DNA from: UBA1189 sp045612065
GTDB taxonomy: Bacteria > Bacteroidota > Bacteroidia > Bacteroidales > Bacteroidaceae
Direction of reading: 5' to 3'
Length of the DNA stretch: 24,423 nucleotides
Assembly (NCBI GenBank): GCA_045612065.1
Contig: JAZKYH010000054.1
Span: 1 to 24,423 of the forward strand
Numbering within the stretch: the first letter of the stretch is position 1; each line of letters starts with the position of its first letter. Shown piece by piece: positions 1-7,328 of the stretch. The notes beneath the pieces were generated by a model. The model was not told where the DNA came from. It saw only the letters and a list, made by a program, of their open reading frames with translations, and did no database searches. The translations under genes and the position numbers were made by a program.

Positions 1-100
1 TTTCTTCATAGTAAAGGCGGATAACTTCATCGTGATACTGAAGACGAAGTTGTTTGCAAGGGCGATGCCTTGACTGGCTCTTTTGTGATGCTGTACTCAT
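1..100 (-). CDS. Partial hypothetical protein, N-terminus only
   Basis: An open frame begins at the ATG whose complement is at 98-100 and runs off the left edge; 33 residues are visible. The protein starts MSTASQKSQ, is rich in Lys, Arg and His, and continues with a segment containing LRLQYHDEVIRLYYEE. That stretch resembles the helix just before a helix-turn-helix in small DNA-binding or transposase-like proteins, but the diagnostic part lies outside the window. It points away from nothing obvious upstream and is preceded three bases before the ATG by a small hairpin (103-122). It could be a regulator or a mobile-element gene; I do not assign a function. Confidence 0.45.
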   Translation of the reverse strand, partial: MSTASQKSQSRHRPCKQLRLQYHDEVIRLYYEE

Positions 101-102
101 TA

Positions 103-122
103 GTTGACTCTTTTTTGTCAAC
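103..122 (-). promoter_or_regulatory. Hairpin directly upstream of a start codon
   Basis: The arms GTTGAC and GTCAAC pair perfectly around an eight-base purine loop (AAAAAAGA on the minus strand). The 3' arm ends two bases before the ATG at 100. The loop holds the only Shine-Dalgarno-like purine run, so the structure could be an operator or could affect translation start. No function is demonstrated. Confidence 0.35.
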
Positions 123-151
123 TTTTTCTAGGACAAGACAGATTTTTACAT

Positions 152-192
152 AAAAATATATCTCCGCACACAAGGCACGGAGATATATTTTA
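152..192 (-). terminator. Rho-independent terminator of the lipoprotein operon
   Basis: A perfect 14-bp stem (AAAATATATCTCCG with its complement) encloses an 11-base loop and is followed on the minus strand by a T-rich run. It starts 17 bases after the stop of the lipoprotein-barrel gene at 209. Because the stem is AT-flanked and symmetric it could also act on plus-strand transcripts. Confidence 0.8.
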
Positions 193-208
193 AATATTTG
201 TGCATCAA

Positions 209-1204
209 TTAGAAGCGGAAGCCGAAAGAAACGCCCCATTGCCGGACGGCAATGTAGTCTAATCCTCCATACTTGGAATACTCATGATCATAATAGCCAT
301 CATGAAACAAATACTGGAATGCTACGTCAAAGTCACCCCAACTATAACCTACAGAACAGGCTTGTAAAAGATTACCATGGCCAACAGCATTAGTATTACC
401 ACCCAAACCACATCCCATCTTCCAATCCAAGAACGGAGTATTCTTTTTCTTTGAAAGATTAACACGCAGATTACCATAGAGTGGGATATAAGTTCCTCTT
501 AGTTCTGGATGATGATCGTCATAGTATATAGAACCACCACCTACACCATTCACTCCAAGTCCTGCTCCCACATAGAAGTAGGGATTAAATTGGTATCCGA
601 ACGTAAACAGCGCAGCCCAAGATGCATCAGAGCGACTCCCATGTTCACAAGAAATATCTCCACCTCCCACAAACGGGCTCAAATACATTGCAAATCCCTT
701 TGTACGATAAGCAGGAGTTTTATTAATAGAATTCCGTTTCAGCCCTATGTTTCCCATCTTACTTCCGCCAAAGGGTAATGCTTTTGACGGAGGCAAACTC
801 ATTCCATTAAACACAGGATTAGCCCATACCGAGTCGTGCAGTGCGCGATAATTGGTATAGTAAGCCGGGCGGCCGCTCACGGTGACAGAAGTAATCTTTG
901 TACGGAACAATCTGCGCTCCTTCTCTACAATATATTGAGGCTCGAGCAGGATATCCGCATTACCATACTTCACCAACGCCTCGTGTTCTACAGCTTGCTT
1001 TACATTGTTCTCACCGCCACGGAGTAACGCCTTACTAGGATGTACCGTATGGGTGACACGCTGTTCTGTAGCAGGGACAATGTCGACTACAGTTGCACTC
1101 TTCAAATTAGATTGAGTATCTGCAGTACGAGCTGTTTTATTTACCGTGTTACACGAAGATAAGAATACGGCTGCGCCCATCAAAAGAATACAAATTCTTT
1201 TCAT
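209..1204 (-). CDS. Lipoprotein with C-terminal outer-membrane beta-barrel
   Basis: 331 residues. The N-terminus is a lipoprotein signal ending in FLSSC, with Cys18 as the predicted lipidated residue. Residues about 19-135 match the whole of the neighbouring 150-residue lipoprotein (shared blocks SATV, RGG..NVKQA, GNAD, TVSGRPA, DSVW.NP). Residues about 165-331 are an added region of alternating aromatic and glycine-rich strands (for example FVGGG, YVGAGLG) that ends in GVSFGFRF. The terminal Phe is the usual BAM-recognised end of an outer-membrane barrel. A protein that is both lipidated and barrel-forming is uncommon. It lies 17 bp downstream of its paralogue, so the two are almost certainly co-transcribed. 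The function of the shared domain is not known to me. Confidence 0.85.
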   Translation of the reverse strand: MKRICILLMGAAVFLSSCNTVNKTARTADTQSNLKSATVVDIVPATEQRVTHTVHPSKALLRGGENNVKQAVEHEALVKYGNADILLEPQYIVEKERRLFRTKITSVTVSGRPAYYTNYRALHDSVWANPVFNGMSLPPSKALPFGGSKMGNIGLKRNSINKTPAYRTKGFAMYLSPFVGGGDISCEHGSRSDASWAALFTFGYQFNPYFYVGAGLGVNGVGGGSIYYDDHHPELRGTYIPLYGNLRVNLSKKKNTPFLDWKMGCGLGGNTNAVGHGNLLQACSVGYSWGDFDVAFQYLFHDGYYDHEYSKYGGLDYIAVRQWGVSFGFRF

Positions 1205-1221
1205 ACGCAGAAAGTTTTAAC

Positions 1222-1674
1222 TTACTTAAACAATCCACCCAATACACCACCGCCTTGCTTAGCAGAGTTGTTGTAGTGATGACGGAAGAAAGGATTACAC
1301 CATACAGAATCGTTCAACGAATGGAAGTTCTTGTATGTAGCGGGACGGCCACTTACAGTAATAGAAGACACCCAGTCAAAAACCAAGAAACGGGTAGTGG
1401 TAATAGAGTAGGTAGCGTCAACCAATACGTCAGCATTACCATTCTTCAAGAGAGCCTCCTGGATAGCAGCCTGCTTCACATTCTCCTTACCACCACGACG
1501 GATTGAGATGTCGGGATGCATGGTGTAAGTGATACGATCGGGAGACACCTCAAGGTCAGCCACTGTAGCTGAAAGCAATGATGCAGGTGAATCAACTGTT
1601 TTTGAAGTCTTTGTGATTGTGTGACAAGACACCATAAACAAAGCTAAGCCTACGAACATGAAAAACTTTTTCAT
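1222..1674 (-). CDS. Small lipoprotein, paralogue of the downstream gene
   Basis: 150 residues. A lipoprotein signal ends at MVSC (Cys17). The mature part aligns along its length with the N-terminal half of the 331-residue neighbour: SATVADLEV, RRGGKENVKQAA, KNGNADVLVDATYS, SITVSGRPATYKN and LNDSVWCNPFF all have counterparts there. The last 15 residues are Gly- and Lys-rich (GGGVLGGLFK) and are not shared. The family looks like a periplasm-facing membrane-anchored domain of about 100 residues found in Bacteroidales; no enzyme motif is visible. It is the first gene of a two-gene operon with a promoter near 1876-1907 and a leader of about 195 nt. Confidence 0.85.
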   Translation of the reverse strand: MKKFFMFVGLALFMVSCHTITKTSKTVDSPASLLSATVADLEVSPDRITYTMHPDISIRRGGKENVKQAAIQEALLKNGNADVLVDATYSITTTRFLVFDWVSSITVSGRPATYKNFHSLNDSVWCNPFFRHHYNNSAKQGGGVLGGLFK

Positions 1675-1875
1675 AATATTTTCTCCTCTGCCTCCCCGTA
1701 CCCAAGTTCGGCCTTTATAGATGTTTAATAGGGTGCAGGCACGTATTGACGCATCTCCTTGGTATATATTGGTTTAAAGTTGGAAGTTTGAGTTTAGAGA
1801 TGACTCAACAACACCCTTTATTTCAAAAAGCGCCCCCTCTTTCAGATTACACCAAATCCTACGGGAAGGACGGGA

Positions 1876-1907
1876 CAAATGTAGCGCAAACAATATAATT
1901 TTGCAAA
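1876..1907 (-). promoter_or_regulatory. Promoter of the lipoprotein operon
   Basis: Read on the minus strand, a TTTG at 1904-1907 is followed after 20 bp by TACATTTG at 1876-1883, matching the Bacteroidetes -33/-7 consensus. The predicted start is near 1869, giving a leader of about 195 nt to the ATG at 1674. Confidence 0.65.
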
Positions 1908-1973
1908 CTTTAATTAACATTTTTGCAAAAAACTGTAAAAATAACTAATAGTGCTTTTTGAACTTGATTCTCT

Positions 1974-2005
1974 ATTGCATGTAATGCTTTTAATGCTTAA
2001 CTTCG
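1974..2005 (+). promoter_or_regulatory. Promoter of the MBL hydrolase gene
   Basis: ATTGC at 1974-1978 and TAACTTCG at 1998-2005 are separated by 19 bp. The -7 box differs from TAnnTTTG at one base. The predicted start near 2012 leaves a very short leader before the ATG at 2023 or 2032. Confidence 0.5.
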
Positions 2006-2022
2006 CACTGCAATAAGCACCT

Positions 2023-2670
2023 ATGAGCACTATGAAAGTAAAAATATTTGTCTGCAATATGCTGCATGAGAACTGCTATCTCGTATACGATGAAACGTCA
2101 CGCGAGGCAGCAGTCATCGATCCCGGATTCTATTGGAACGAGGAGAAAAGAAAATTTGACAAGTTCGTAAAGGAGAATGACTTACACATCAAATATCTAC
2201 TCTGCACACACCTCCATTTCGACCATATCTTCGGCACCACATTCATCGAAGACACATACGGCGTAAAATTGAGTGCAAGCCTTGAGGATAGTCCGTGGAT
2301 AGAGAATTTCTTGCAATCCCTATCTCGCTTTGGGATACAGCCTAACGGAATGCCGCGTCCCGTGGGGCATCCGCTTCACGATGGAGATATTCTGATGTTG
2401 GGCGGTAAACCCTTACAATGCCTCGCCACCCCCGGCCACTCGGCAGGCGGCATGTGCTTCTATGCGCTAGGCAGAGACATGCTCTTTTCAGGAGACACTC
2501 TATTTCATGGTTCTATCGGACGTACCGACTTTGCAGACGGAAGCTATGCACAACTCATCCAATCCATACAAAAGCAGCTCCTCCCTCTACCCCCCGAAAC
2601 AGTCGTATATCCCGGGCATGGAGATTTGACGAGCATCGGTGACGAAGCACAATACAACCCATATTTGTAA
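2023..2670 (+). CDS. MBL-fold metallo-hydrolase, glyoxalase II-like
   Basis: 215 residues. The metallo-beta-lactamase signature HLHFDH is at residues 63-68 (two metal sites), followed by the metal ligands in GHSAGG, the Asp in SGDTLF and the final His in YPGHGD. The sequence SGDTLFHGSIGRTDF is typical of the hydroxyacylglutathione-hydrolase-like branch, which are soluble cytoplasmic thioester hydrolases. It lacks the long C-terminal extension of true glyoxalase II, as is common for the short bacterial members (YcbL type). A second in-frame ATG at 2032 gives MKVKIFVCN, the more family-like N-terminus, so the start may be there. It is a single gene between its own promoter and the arabinose operon promoter region; the substrate is unknown. 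Confidence 0.9.
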   Translation: MSTMKVKIFVCNMLHENCYLVYDETSREAAVIDPGFYWNEEKRKFDKFVKENDLHIKYLLCTHLHFDHIFGTTFIEDTYGVKLSASLEDSPWIENFLQSLSRFGIQPNGMPRPVGHPLHDGDILMLGGKPLQCLATPGHSAGGMCFYALGRDMLFSGDTLFHGSIGRTDFADGSYAQLIQSIQKQLLPLPPETVVYPGHGDLTSIGDEAQYNPYL

Positions 2671-2694
2671 GGAGAAATAGTGTCTGCACAACAC

Positions 2695-2756
2695 CTTTAT
2701 GTTATAAAACATATAAACAGATTCTTCACGTACGGAGAAATAGCAGTAATTTTACG
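2695..2756 (+). promoter_or_regulatory. Candidate arabinose operon promoter and operator
   Basis: An AT-rich inverted repeat, ATGTT-ATAA-AACAT (2699-2712), lies about 35 bp upstream of a weak -7 candidate, TAATTTTA at 2747-2754. The 10-mer GGAGAAATAG also occurs twice, at 2671-2680 and 2735-2744. The position fits an operator for the AraR regulator encoded in the operon, but I cannot match it to a known AraR motif from memory. Confidence 0.35.
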
Positions 2757-2792
2757 CGCAAATTATATAAAAACCAACTAAAAAGAAAGCAT

Positions 2793-3956
2793 ATGAAGAA
2801 AGCATTTATCGGAGCATTGTGCGGATTGGCACTGTTCACAGCATGTGACCCTGCTCCCAAGAACGAGAACCTCTCTGGTTTGAAGCGCGCTGATTTCCAA
2901 TCAGAGCAGCAAGGCAAACAGACCGACCTCTACACCCTCACCAACAAGAATGGCATGGAGGTGTGCGTAACCAACTACGGTGGACGTATTGTATCTATCA
3001 TGGTACCCGACAAGGAGGGCAAGATGCAGGATGTCATCATCGGCTACTCTAACATCAATGACTATGCCACCAAGCCCAGCGACTTCGGTGCATCGGTAGG
3101 CCGTTATGCCAACCGTATCAAAGACGGCAAGATTACCATCGATGAAGTAGAGTATGACCTTCCGAAGAATAACTTCGGCCACTGCCTGCACGGCGGTTGC
3201 ACCATCGAGCCCGCTCCTCTGGGCTGGCAGTTCCAGATGTACGACGTGGAGAAAGTTAGCGACAATGAAATCGTACTCGTAAAAGTGAGCCCCGACGGTG
3301 AAGCTGGATTCCCTGGCAACGTAGTGGCAAAGACCACCTACACCCTCACCGACGACAACGCCATCGACATCGTATGGACTGCCACCACAGACAAGAAGAC
3401 AGTTATCAACCAGACTAACCACTGCTACTTCAACCTCAACGGCGACCACCAGATGCCTATCACTAACCATCTGTTGCAACTCAACGCAGACTTCTACACT
3501 CCCGTAGACAGCACCTATATGACTACAGGTGAGATTGCTCCCGTAGCAGGCACACCGATGGACTTCACTGCATTCAAGGAGGTAGGCACAGAGATTACCA
3601 ACTTCGACTTCGAGCAGCTGAAGAATGGTAACGGATACGACCACAACTGGGTACTCAACACCAAGGGTGACGACACACAGGTGTGCGCTACATTGAAGAG
3701 CCCCGTGACTGGTATCGTACTTGAGGTTTATACCAACGAGCCTGGTTTGCAGTTCTACTCAGGTAACTTCCTCGATGGCACCACCATCGGCAAGGATGGC
3801 AAGAGCATCAACCAGCGCACAGGTATGTGCCTCGAAACACAGAAATACCCCGACACCCCCAACAAGAGTCACCTCGAAGGCTGGCCTTCAGCTACACTCG
3901 AACCCGGGCAGGAGTATTACAGCCATTGCGTATACAAATTCTCTGTTGAGAAATAA
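2793..3956 (+). CDS. galM: Aldose 1-epimerase, lipoprotein form
   Basis: 387 residues. The signal peptide ends in a lipobox LFTAC with Cys18, so the enzyme is predicted to be membrane-anchored outside the cytoplasm. The body is a galactose-mutarotase fold: GRYANRI at 103-109, LHGG at 132-135, the NQTNHCYFNL block with His210, DHNWVLN near 283-289 and the CLETQ block with the catalytic Glu348. It interconverts alpha and beta anomers of aldoses; in this operon the likely substrate is L-arabinose released outside the cell. It is the first gene of the operon, 45 bp ahead of the symporter. Family and location are secure; the sugar preference comes from context. Confidence 0.93.
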   Translation: MKKAFIGALCGLALFTACDPAPKNENLSGLKRADFQSEQQGKQTDLYTLTNKNGMEVCVTNYGGRIVSIMVPDKEGKMQDVIIGYSNINDYATKPSDFGASVGRYANRIKDGKITIDEVEYDLPKNNFGHCLHGGCTIEPAPLGWQFQMYDVEKVSDNEIVLVKVSPDGEAGFPGNVVAKTTYTLTDDNAIDIVWTATTDKKTVINQTNHCYFNLNGDHQMPITNHLLQLNADFYTPVDSTYMTTGEIAPVAGTPMDFTAFKEVGTEITNFDFEQLKNGNGYDHNWVLNTKGDDTQVCATLKSPVTGIVLEVYTNEPGLQFYSGNFLDGTTIGKDGKSINQRTGMCLETQKYPDTPNKSHLEGWPSATLEPGQEYYSHCVYKFSVEK

Positions 3957-4001
3957 TTCATAAAGCAATATACTAATCAAAAAACAAACGAATAAGAAAT
4001 T

Positions 4002-5759
4002 ATGGCATTATTAGACTGGATTGTCATTGGACTGTTTGCTGCAGCAATGATATGGATTGTAGTGAGTGTGATGAGAAAGCAGAAGGACAACTCTTCTGAC
4101 TACTTCTTGAGTGGACGTGATGCAACATGGATTGCCATTGGTACCTCTATCTTTGCGTCAAACATCGGTTCTGAGCACCTTATCGGCTTGGCAGGTTCAG
4201 GTGCATCAAGCGGTTTGGCCATGGCTCACTGGGAGATTCAAGGTTGGATGATCTTGGTGCTCGCTTGGGTATTCGTGCCCTTCTATGAGCGCAGTATGGT
4301 ACTCACCATGCCCGAGTTCTTGGAGAAGCGCTTCAACAAGCAGTCACGCACTATTCTCACCTACATTTCGCTCATCAGCTACGTACTCACTAAGGTAGCC
4401 GTAACCGTATATGCAGGTGGTGTGGTATTCCAACAGGTATTCGGCATTGAGTCAATCAATATCTTCGGTTGGACTATCGACTTCTTCTGGGTAGCAGCTA
4501 TCGGCCTTGTATTGCTCACAGCTGTATACACCATCCTCGGTGGTATGGAATCAGTGTTGAAGACCTCAGTGTTGCAGACCCCCATCCTCTTGGTAGGTTC
4601 TATTGTAATCCTCGTGCTCGGTATGAAGGAGCTCGGCGGTTGGAACAACTTGATGAGTCTTTGTGATGTAACTCCCGCTTACGAAGGTGCACAGGGAACC
4701 ATGATTCACCTCATGCGCGGTAATAGCGACCCCCAATATCCTTGGTTGGGTGCTCTCATCGGCTCTGCCGTAATCGGTTTCTGGTACTGGTGTACTGACC
4801 AGTTCATCGTACAGCGCGTGCTTTCAGGTAAGAACGAGCGTGAAGCTCGCCGTGGTGCTATTTTCGGTGCATATCTGAAGTTGCTCCCCGTATTCTTGTT
4901 CCTCATCCCCGGTATGATCGCCTTCGCATTGGCACAGGGTGCTAAGACTGGCGTTTTGAATTCAGACCTTGCTCACGCTATGGCTCCCGTATTGGAGAAC
5001 GGCGACGTTGCCTTCCCCTTGCTCGTAGCTAAGTTGCTCCCCGCAGGTTTCAAGGGCGTAGTGGTTTGCGGTATCCTCGCAGCTTTGATGTCTTCATTGG
5101 CATCGCTCTTCAACTCTTCAGCCATGCTCTATACCATCGACGTATACAAGGTGAAGCATCCAGACCCCAACCCAGTTGTTGCTGAGGATGGTCGCGTAAC
5201 CGACTCTGAGGAGTATGGTAAGAAGCTCGTGAAGATTGGCCAGATTGCTACCGTTATCATCGTAGCTCTCGGTATTCTCTGGATTCCCGTAATGAAGAGC
5301 ATCGGTGACGTGCTCTATCTCTACTTGCAGGACGTACAGTCAGTGCTCGCTCCCGGTATCGCAGCGGCCTTCTTGATGGGTATCTGTTGGAAGCGTGCTA
5401 CACCTAAGGGTGGTCAGTGGGCATTGATTTCAGGTCTTGTTATCGGTATCATCCGCTTGGGTGCCAAGATTCTCTACACCAGCGTAGAGGGTGCTCCTGA
5501 AGGTTGGTTCAAAGCTGTATTCTACGACTTCAACTGGTTGTACTTCTGCGGATGCATGTTGGTATTCTGCTTGCTCGTATGCTTCATCGTGAGCCTCTGC
5601 ACTCAGCCCAAGGCCGAGGCAGAAATCAAAGGCTTGGTATTTGGCACCTCTACTCCCGAGCAGAGAGAGGCAACCAAGCGCAGCTGGGACAAGTGGGATG
5701 TTATCCATACAGTTATCATCCTCAGCATCACTGTAGCATTCTATATCTACTTCTGGTAA
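4002..5759 (+). CDS. SSS-family sodium/sugar symporter
   Basis: 585 residues with about 14 hydrophobic segments. The SSS signature ASNIGSEHLIGLAGSGAS lies at about residues 52-69 and a second family block, FGAYLKLLPVFLFLIPGM, near 288-305. This is the SglT-like branch of the solute:sodium symporters, inner-membrane proteins that couple sugar uptake to sodium. It lies between galM and the AraR gene with gaps of 45 and 9 bp, so its cargo is probably L-arabinose. In Bacteroides the matching operon position is also held by an SSS transporter. Galactose or glucose transport cannot be excluded from the sequence alone. Confidence 0.93.
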   Translation: MALLDWIVIGLFAAAMIWIVVSVMRKQKDNSSDYFLSGRDATWIAIGTSIFASNIGSEHLIGLAGSGASSGLAMAHWEIQGWMILVLAWVFVPFYERSMVLTMPEFLEKRFNKQSRTILTYISLISYVLTKVAVTVYAGGVVFQQVFGIESINIFGWTIDFFWVAAIGLVLLTAVYTILGGMESVLKTSVLQTPILLVGSIVILVLGMKELGGWNNLMSLCDVTPAYEGAQGTMIHLMRGNSDPQYPWLGALIGSAVIGFWYWCTDQFIVQRVLSGKNEREARRGAIFGAYLKLLPVFLFLIPGMIAFALAQGAKTGVLNSDLAHAMAPVLENGDVAFPLLVAKLLPAGFKGVVVCGILAALMSSLASLFNSSAMLYTIDVYKVKHPDPNPVVAEDGRVTDSEEYGKKLVKIGQIATVIIVALGILWIPVMKSIGDVLYLYLQDVQSVLAPGIAAAFLMGICWKRATPKGGQWALISGLVIGIIRLGAKILYTSVEGAPEGWFKAVFYDFNWLYFCGCMLVFCLLVCFIVSLCTQPKAEAEIKGLVFGTSTPEQREATKRSWDKWDVIHTVIILSITVAFYIYFW

Positions 5760-5768
5760 ACAAGAACA

Positions 5769-6446
5769 ATGCAAAGATACTATTCCCAGCATCCAAAGTT
5801 CTACCATGCGGTAGACTGCATCATCTTCGGATTCAGTAGAGGAGAGCTCAATCTCCTCCTGCTGAAACGAAGGTTTGAGCCTGGCAAGGGCGAGTGGTCA
5901 CTGATGGGTGGATTCGTGCAGGAGGGAGAGAACATGGATGATGCTGCCAAGCGCGTGCTTACCGAACTTACCGGACTCACTGATGTATTCATGCAGCAGA
6001 TCGGGACATTTGGTCAAGTTGACCGCGACCCAGGCGAGCGAGTAATCTCTACAGCCTATTATGCGTTCATCAACATCAACGAATATGACCGCCAACTTGT
6101 AGAAGAACACAATGCCTATTGGGTGAACATCAATGAGGTACCAACCCTTCTCTTCGACCATGAGGAGATGGTAAATAGAGCTCGACAAATCATGAAGATA
6201 CAATCTGCAATGCAGCCCATCAGTTTTCATTTGCTGCCCGAGCACTTCACCCTCACCCAACTGCAAAACCTCTATGAGGCCATCAATGGCGAACCTATAG
6301 ATAAGCGAAATTTCAGAAAACGCGTAGCTGAATTGGGCTATGTAGAGAAAACCAAGCTCATCGACAAACTTACATCGCGTCGCGGAGCAGCCCTCTATAA
6401 GTTCAATGAAGAAGAATACAAAAAATCACTCAAGTTCAAACTATAA
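5769..6446 (+). CDS. araR: Nudix-type arabinose regulator AraR
   Basis: 225 residues. Residues about 10-140 are a Nudix domain and about 150-225 a winged helix that should bind DNA. The Nudix box starts at Gly48 with Glu54 and Arg62 in place, but the position after Arg62 is Val63 instead of Glu, and Leu67 replaces the second Glu of the EE pair. Hydrolysis is therefore probably lost and the domain is a ligand sensor. This matches the NrtR-family AraR described in Bacteroides, which senses L-arabinose and represses arabinose genes. It starts 9 bp after the symporter stop and lies inside the operon, which suggests autoregulation. A hydrolase function is the alternative and looks unlikely. Confidence 0.88.
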   Translation: MQRYYSQHPKFYHAVDCIIFGFSRGELNLLLLKRRFEPGKGEWSLMGGFVQEGENMDDAAKRVLTELTGLTDVFMQQIGTFGQVDRDPGERVISTAYYAFININEYDRQLVEEHNAYWVNINEVPTLLFDHEEMVNRARQIMKIQSAMQPISFHLLPEHFTLTQLQNLYEAINGEPIDKRNFRKRVAELGYVEKTKLIDKLTSRRGAALYKFNEEEYKKSLKFKL

Positions 6447-6491
6447 ACGTGTCGCGCGCACGTGCGCACATTTATTAATGTAAGAAACGCT

Positions 6492-7193
6492 ATGTTAGAA
6501 GAACTCAAACAAAAGGTTTTCCAAGCCAATCTTGACCTTGTAAAGCAGGGCTTGGTAATTTTCACTTGGGGTAACGTATCGGGCATCGACCGCGAAAAAG
6601 GTTTGGTAGTCATCAAGCCCAGCGGTGTGAGCTACGACGACATGAAGGCATCAGACATGGTGGTGGTGGACCTCCACACTGGCGAGGTAGTAGAGGGTGA
6701 CCTCAACCCTTCGTCAGACACTCCCACCCACCTCGTGCTCTATCGCGCATTCCCCAACATACAAGGTGTAGTGCACACCCACTCTACTTACGCCACCGCT
6801 TGGGCACAGGCAGGCAAGGACATCCCCAACATCGGCACCACACACGCCGACTATTTCTACAAGGAGATTCCCTGCACCGAGGCTATGACCAAGGAGGAGG
6901 TTGAAGGCGAGTACGAATTGGAGACAGGTAACGTCATCGTGAAGCGCTTCGAGGGCATCAACCCCGACCACACTCCCGGTGTATTGGTGAAGAACCACGG
7001 TCCCTTCTCATGGGGTACAAGTCCCGCCAATGCGGTATACAACGCCAAGGTGATGGAGCAATGTGCCAAGATGGCCTACATCGCATTCACGCTCAACCCA
7101 GAGACCACGATGAACCCACTTCTCATCGAAAAGCACTATAACCGCAAGCACGGTCCTAATGCTTACTACGGTCAGAAGGGACAGAAGCACTAA
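6492..7193 (+). CDS. araD: L-ribulose-5-phosphate 4-epimerase
   Basis: 233 residues from the ATG at 6492; a GTG at 6462 would add ten residues unlike the family. With the ATG start, the numbering of active-site residues nearly equals that of E. coli AraD: Asp76, His95 and His97 (HTHS) as zinc-site residues, and His169 in KNHG. The motifs GNVSG and KPSGV bind phosphate. The enzyme is a class II aldolase-fold zinc protein that converts L-ribulose 5-phosphate to D-xylulose 5-phosphate, feeding the pentose phosphate pathway. It follows araR by 45 bp and precedes araA by a 135-bp gap that carries imperfect tandem repeats. Confidence 0.95.
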   Translation: MLEELKQKVFQANLDLVKQGLVIFTWGNVSGIDREKGLVVIKPSGVSYDDMKASDMVVVDLHTGEVVEGDLNPSSDTPTHLVLYRAFPNIQGVVHTHSTYATAWAQAGKDIPNIGTTHADYFYKEIPCTEAMTKEEVEGEYELETGNVIVKRFEGINPDHTPGVLVKNHGPFSWGTSPANAVYNAKVMEQCAKMAYIAFTLNPETTMNPLLIEKHYNRKHGPNAYYGQKGQKH

Positions 7194-7206
7194 GATTTTC
7201 AGTAGT

Positions 7207-7275
7207 GCGAAAAGATTTTTTCACAGGTGTGACAAAAGTTTATCAAGCCTGCGACAAAAACTTTTCAAGCCTAAC
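7207..7275 (+). repeat. Three imperfect 22-24 bp tandem repeats between araD and araA
   Basis: Units at 7207-7230, 7231-7252 and 7253-7275 share the pattern GACAAAA, a T-rich core, then TCAAGCCT; the first is the most diverged (GCGAAAA, then TCACAGGT). No ORF or strong hairpin is seen. They lie in the leader of araA, 54 bp or more before its ATG, and could be protein-binding sites or a spacer. Confidence 0.6.
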
Positions 7276-7328
7276 AAAAAGAAACAACAACTTTTATTTA
7301 TAACCATTTAAAAGAACTAAAAAAGATT

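Larger units (their letters stand above)
1675..2022. other. Divergent intergenic region with two promoters
   Basis: This 348-bp gap separates the minus-strand lipoprotein operon from the plus-strand MBL hydrolase. It contains a good promoter for each direction (listed separately) and an unusually long leader (about 1675-1869) for the lipoprotein operon. I see no ORF, tRNA or known riboswitch in it. Confidence 0.6.

Noticed and set aside
27..239. Minus-strand ORF of 70 codons at the left edge
   Set aside because: It crosses the lipoprotein terminator and overlaps the partial gene in another frame; no plausible start region or family.
2901..3644. Minus-strand ORF of 247 codons opposite galM
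   Set aside because: Val-rich shadow of galM with no family features.
6462..6491. GTG start adding ten residues to AraD
   Set aside because: The ATG at 6492 gives residue numbering that matches E. coli AraD at Asp76, His95 and His97; the extra residues are not family-like.
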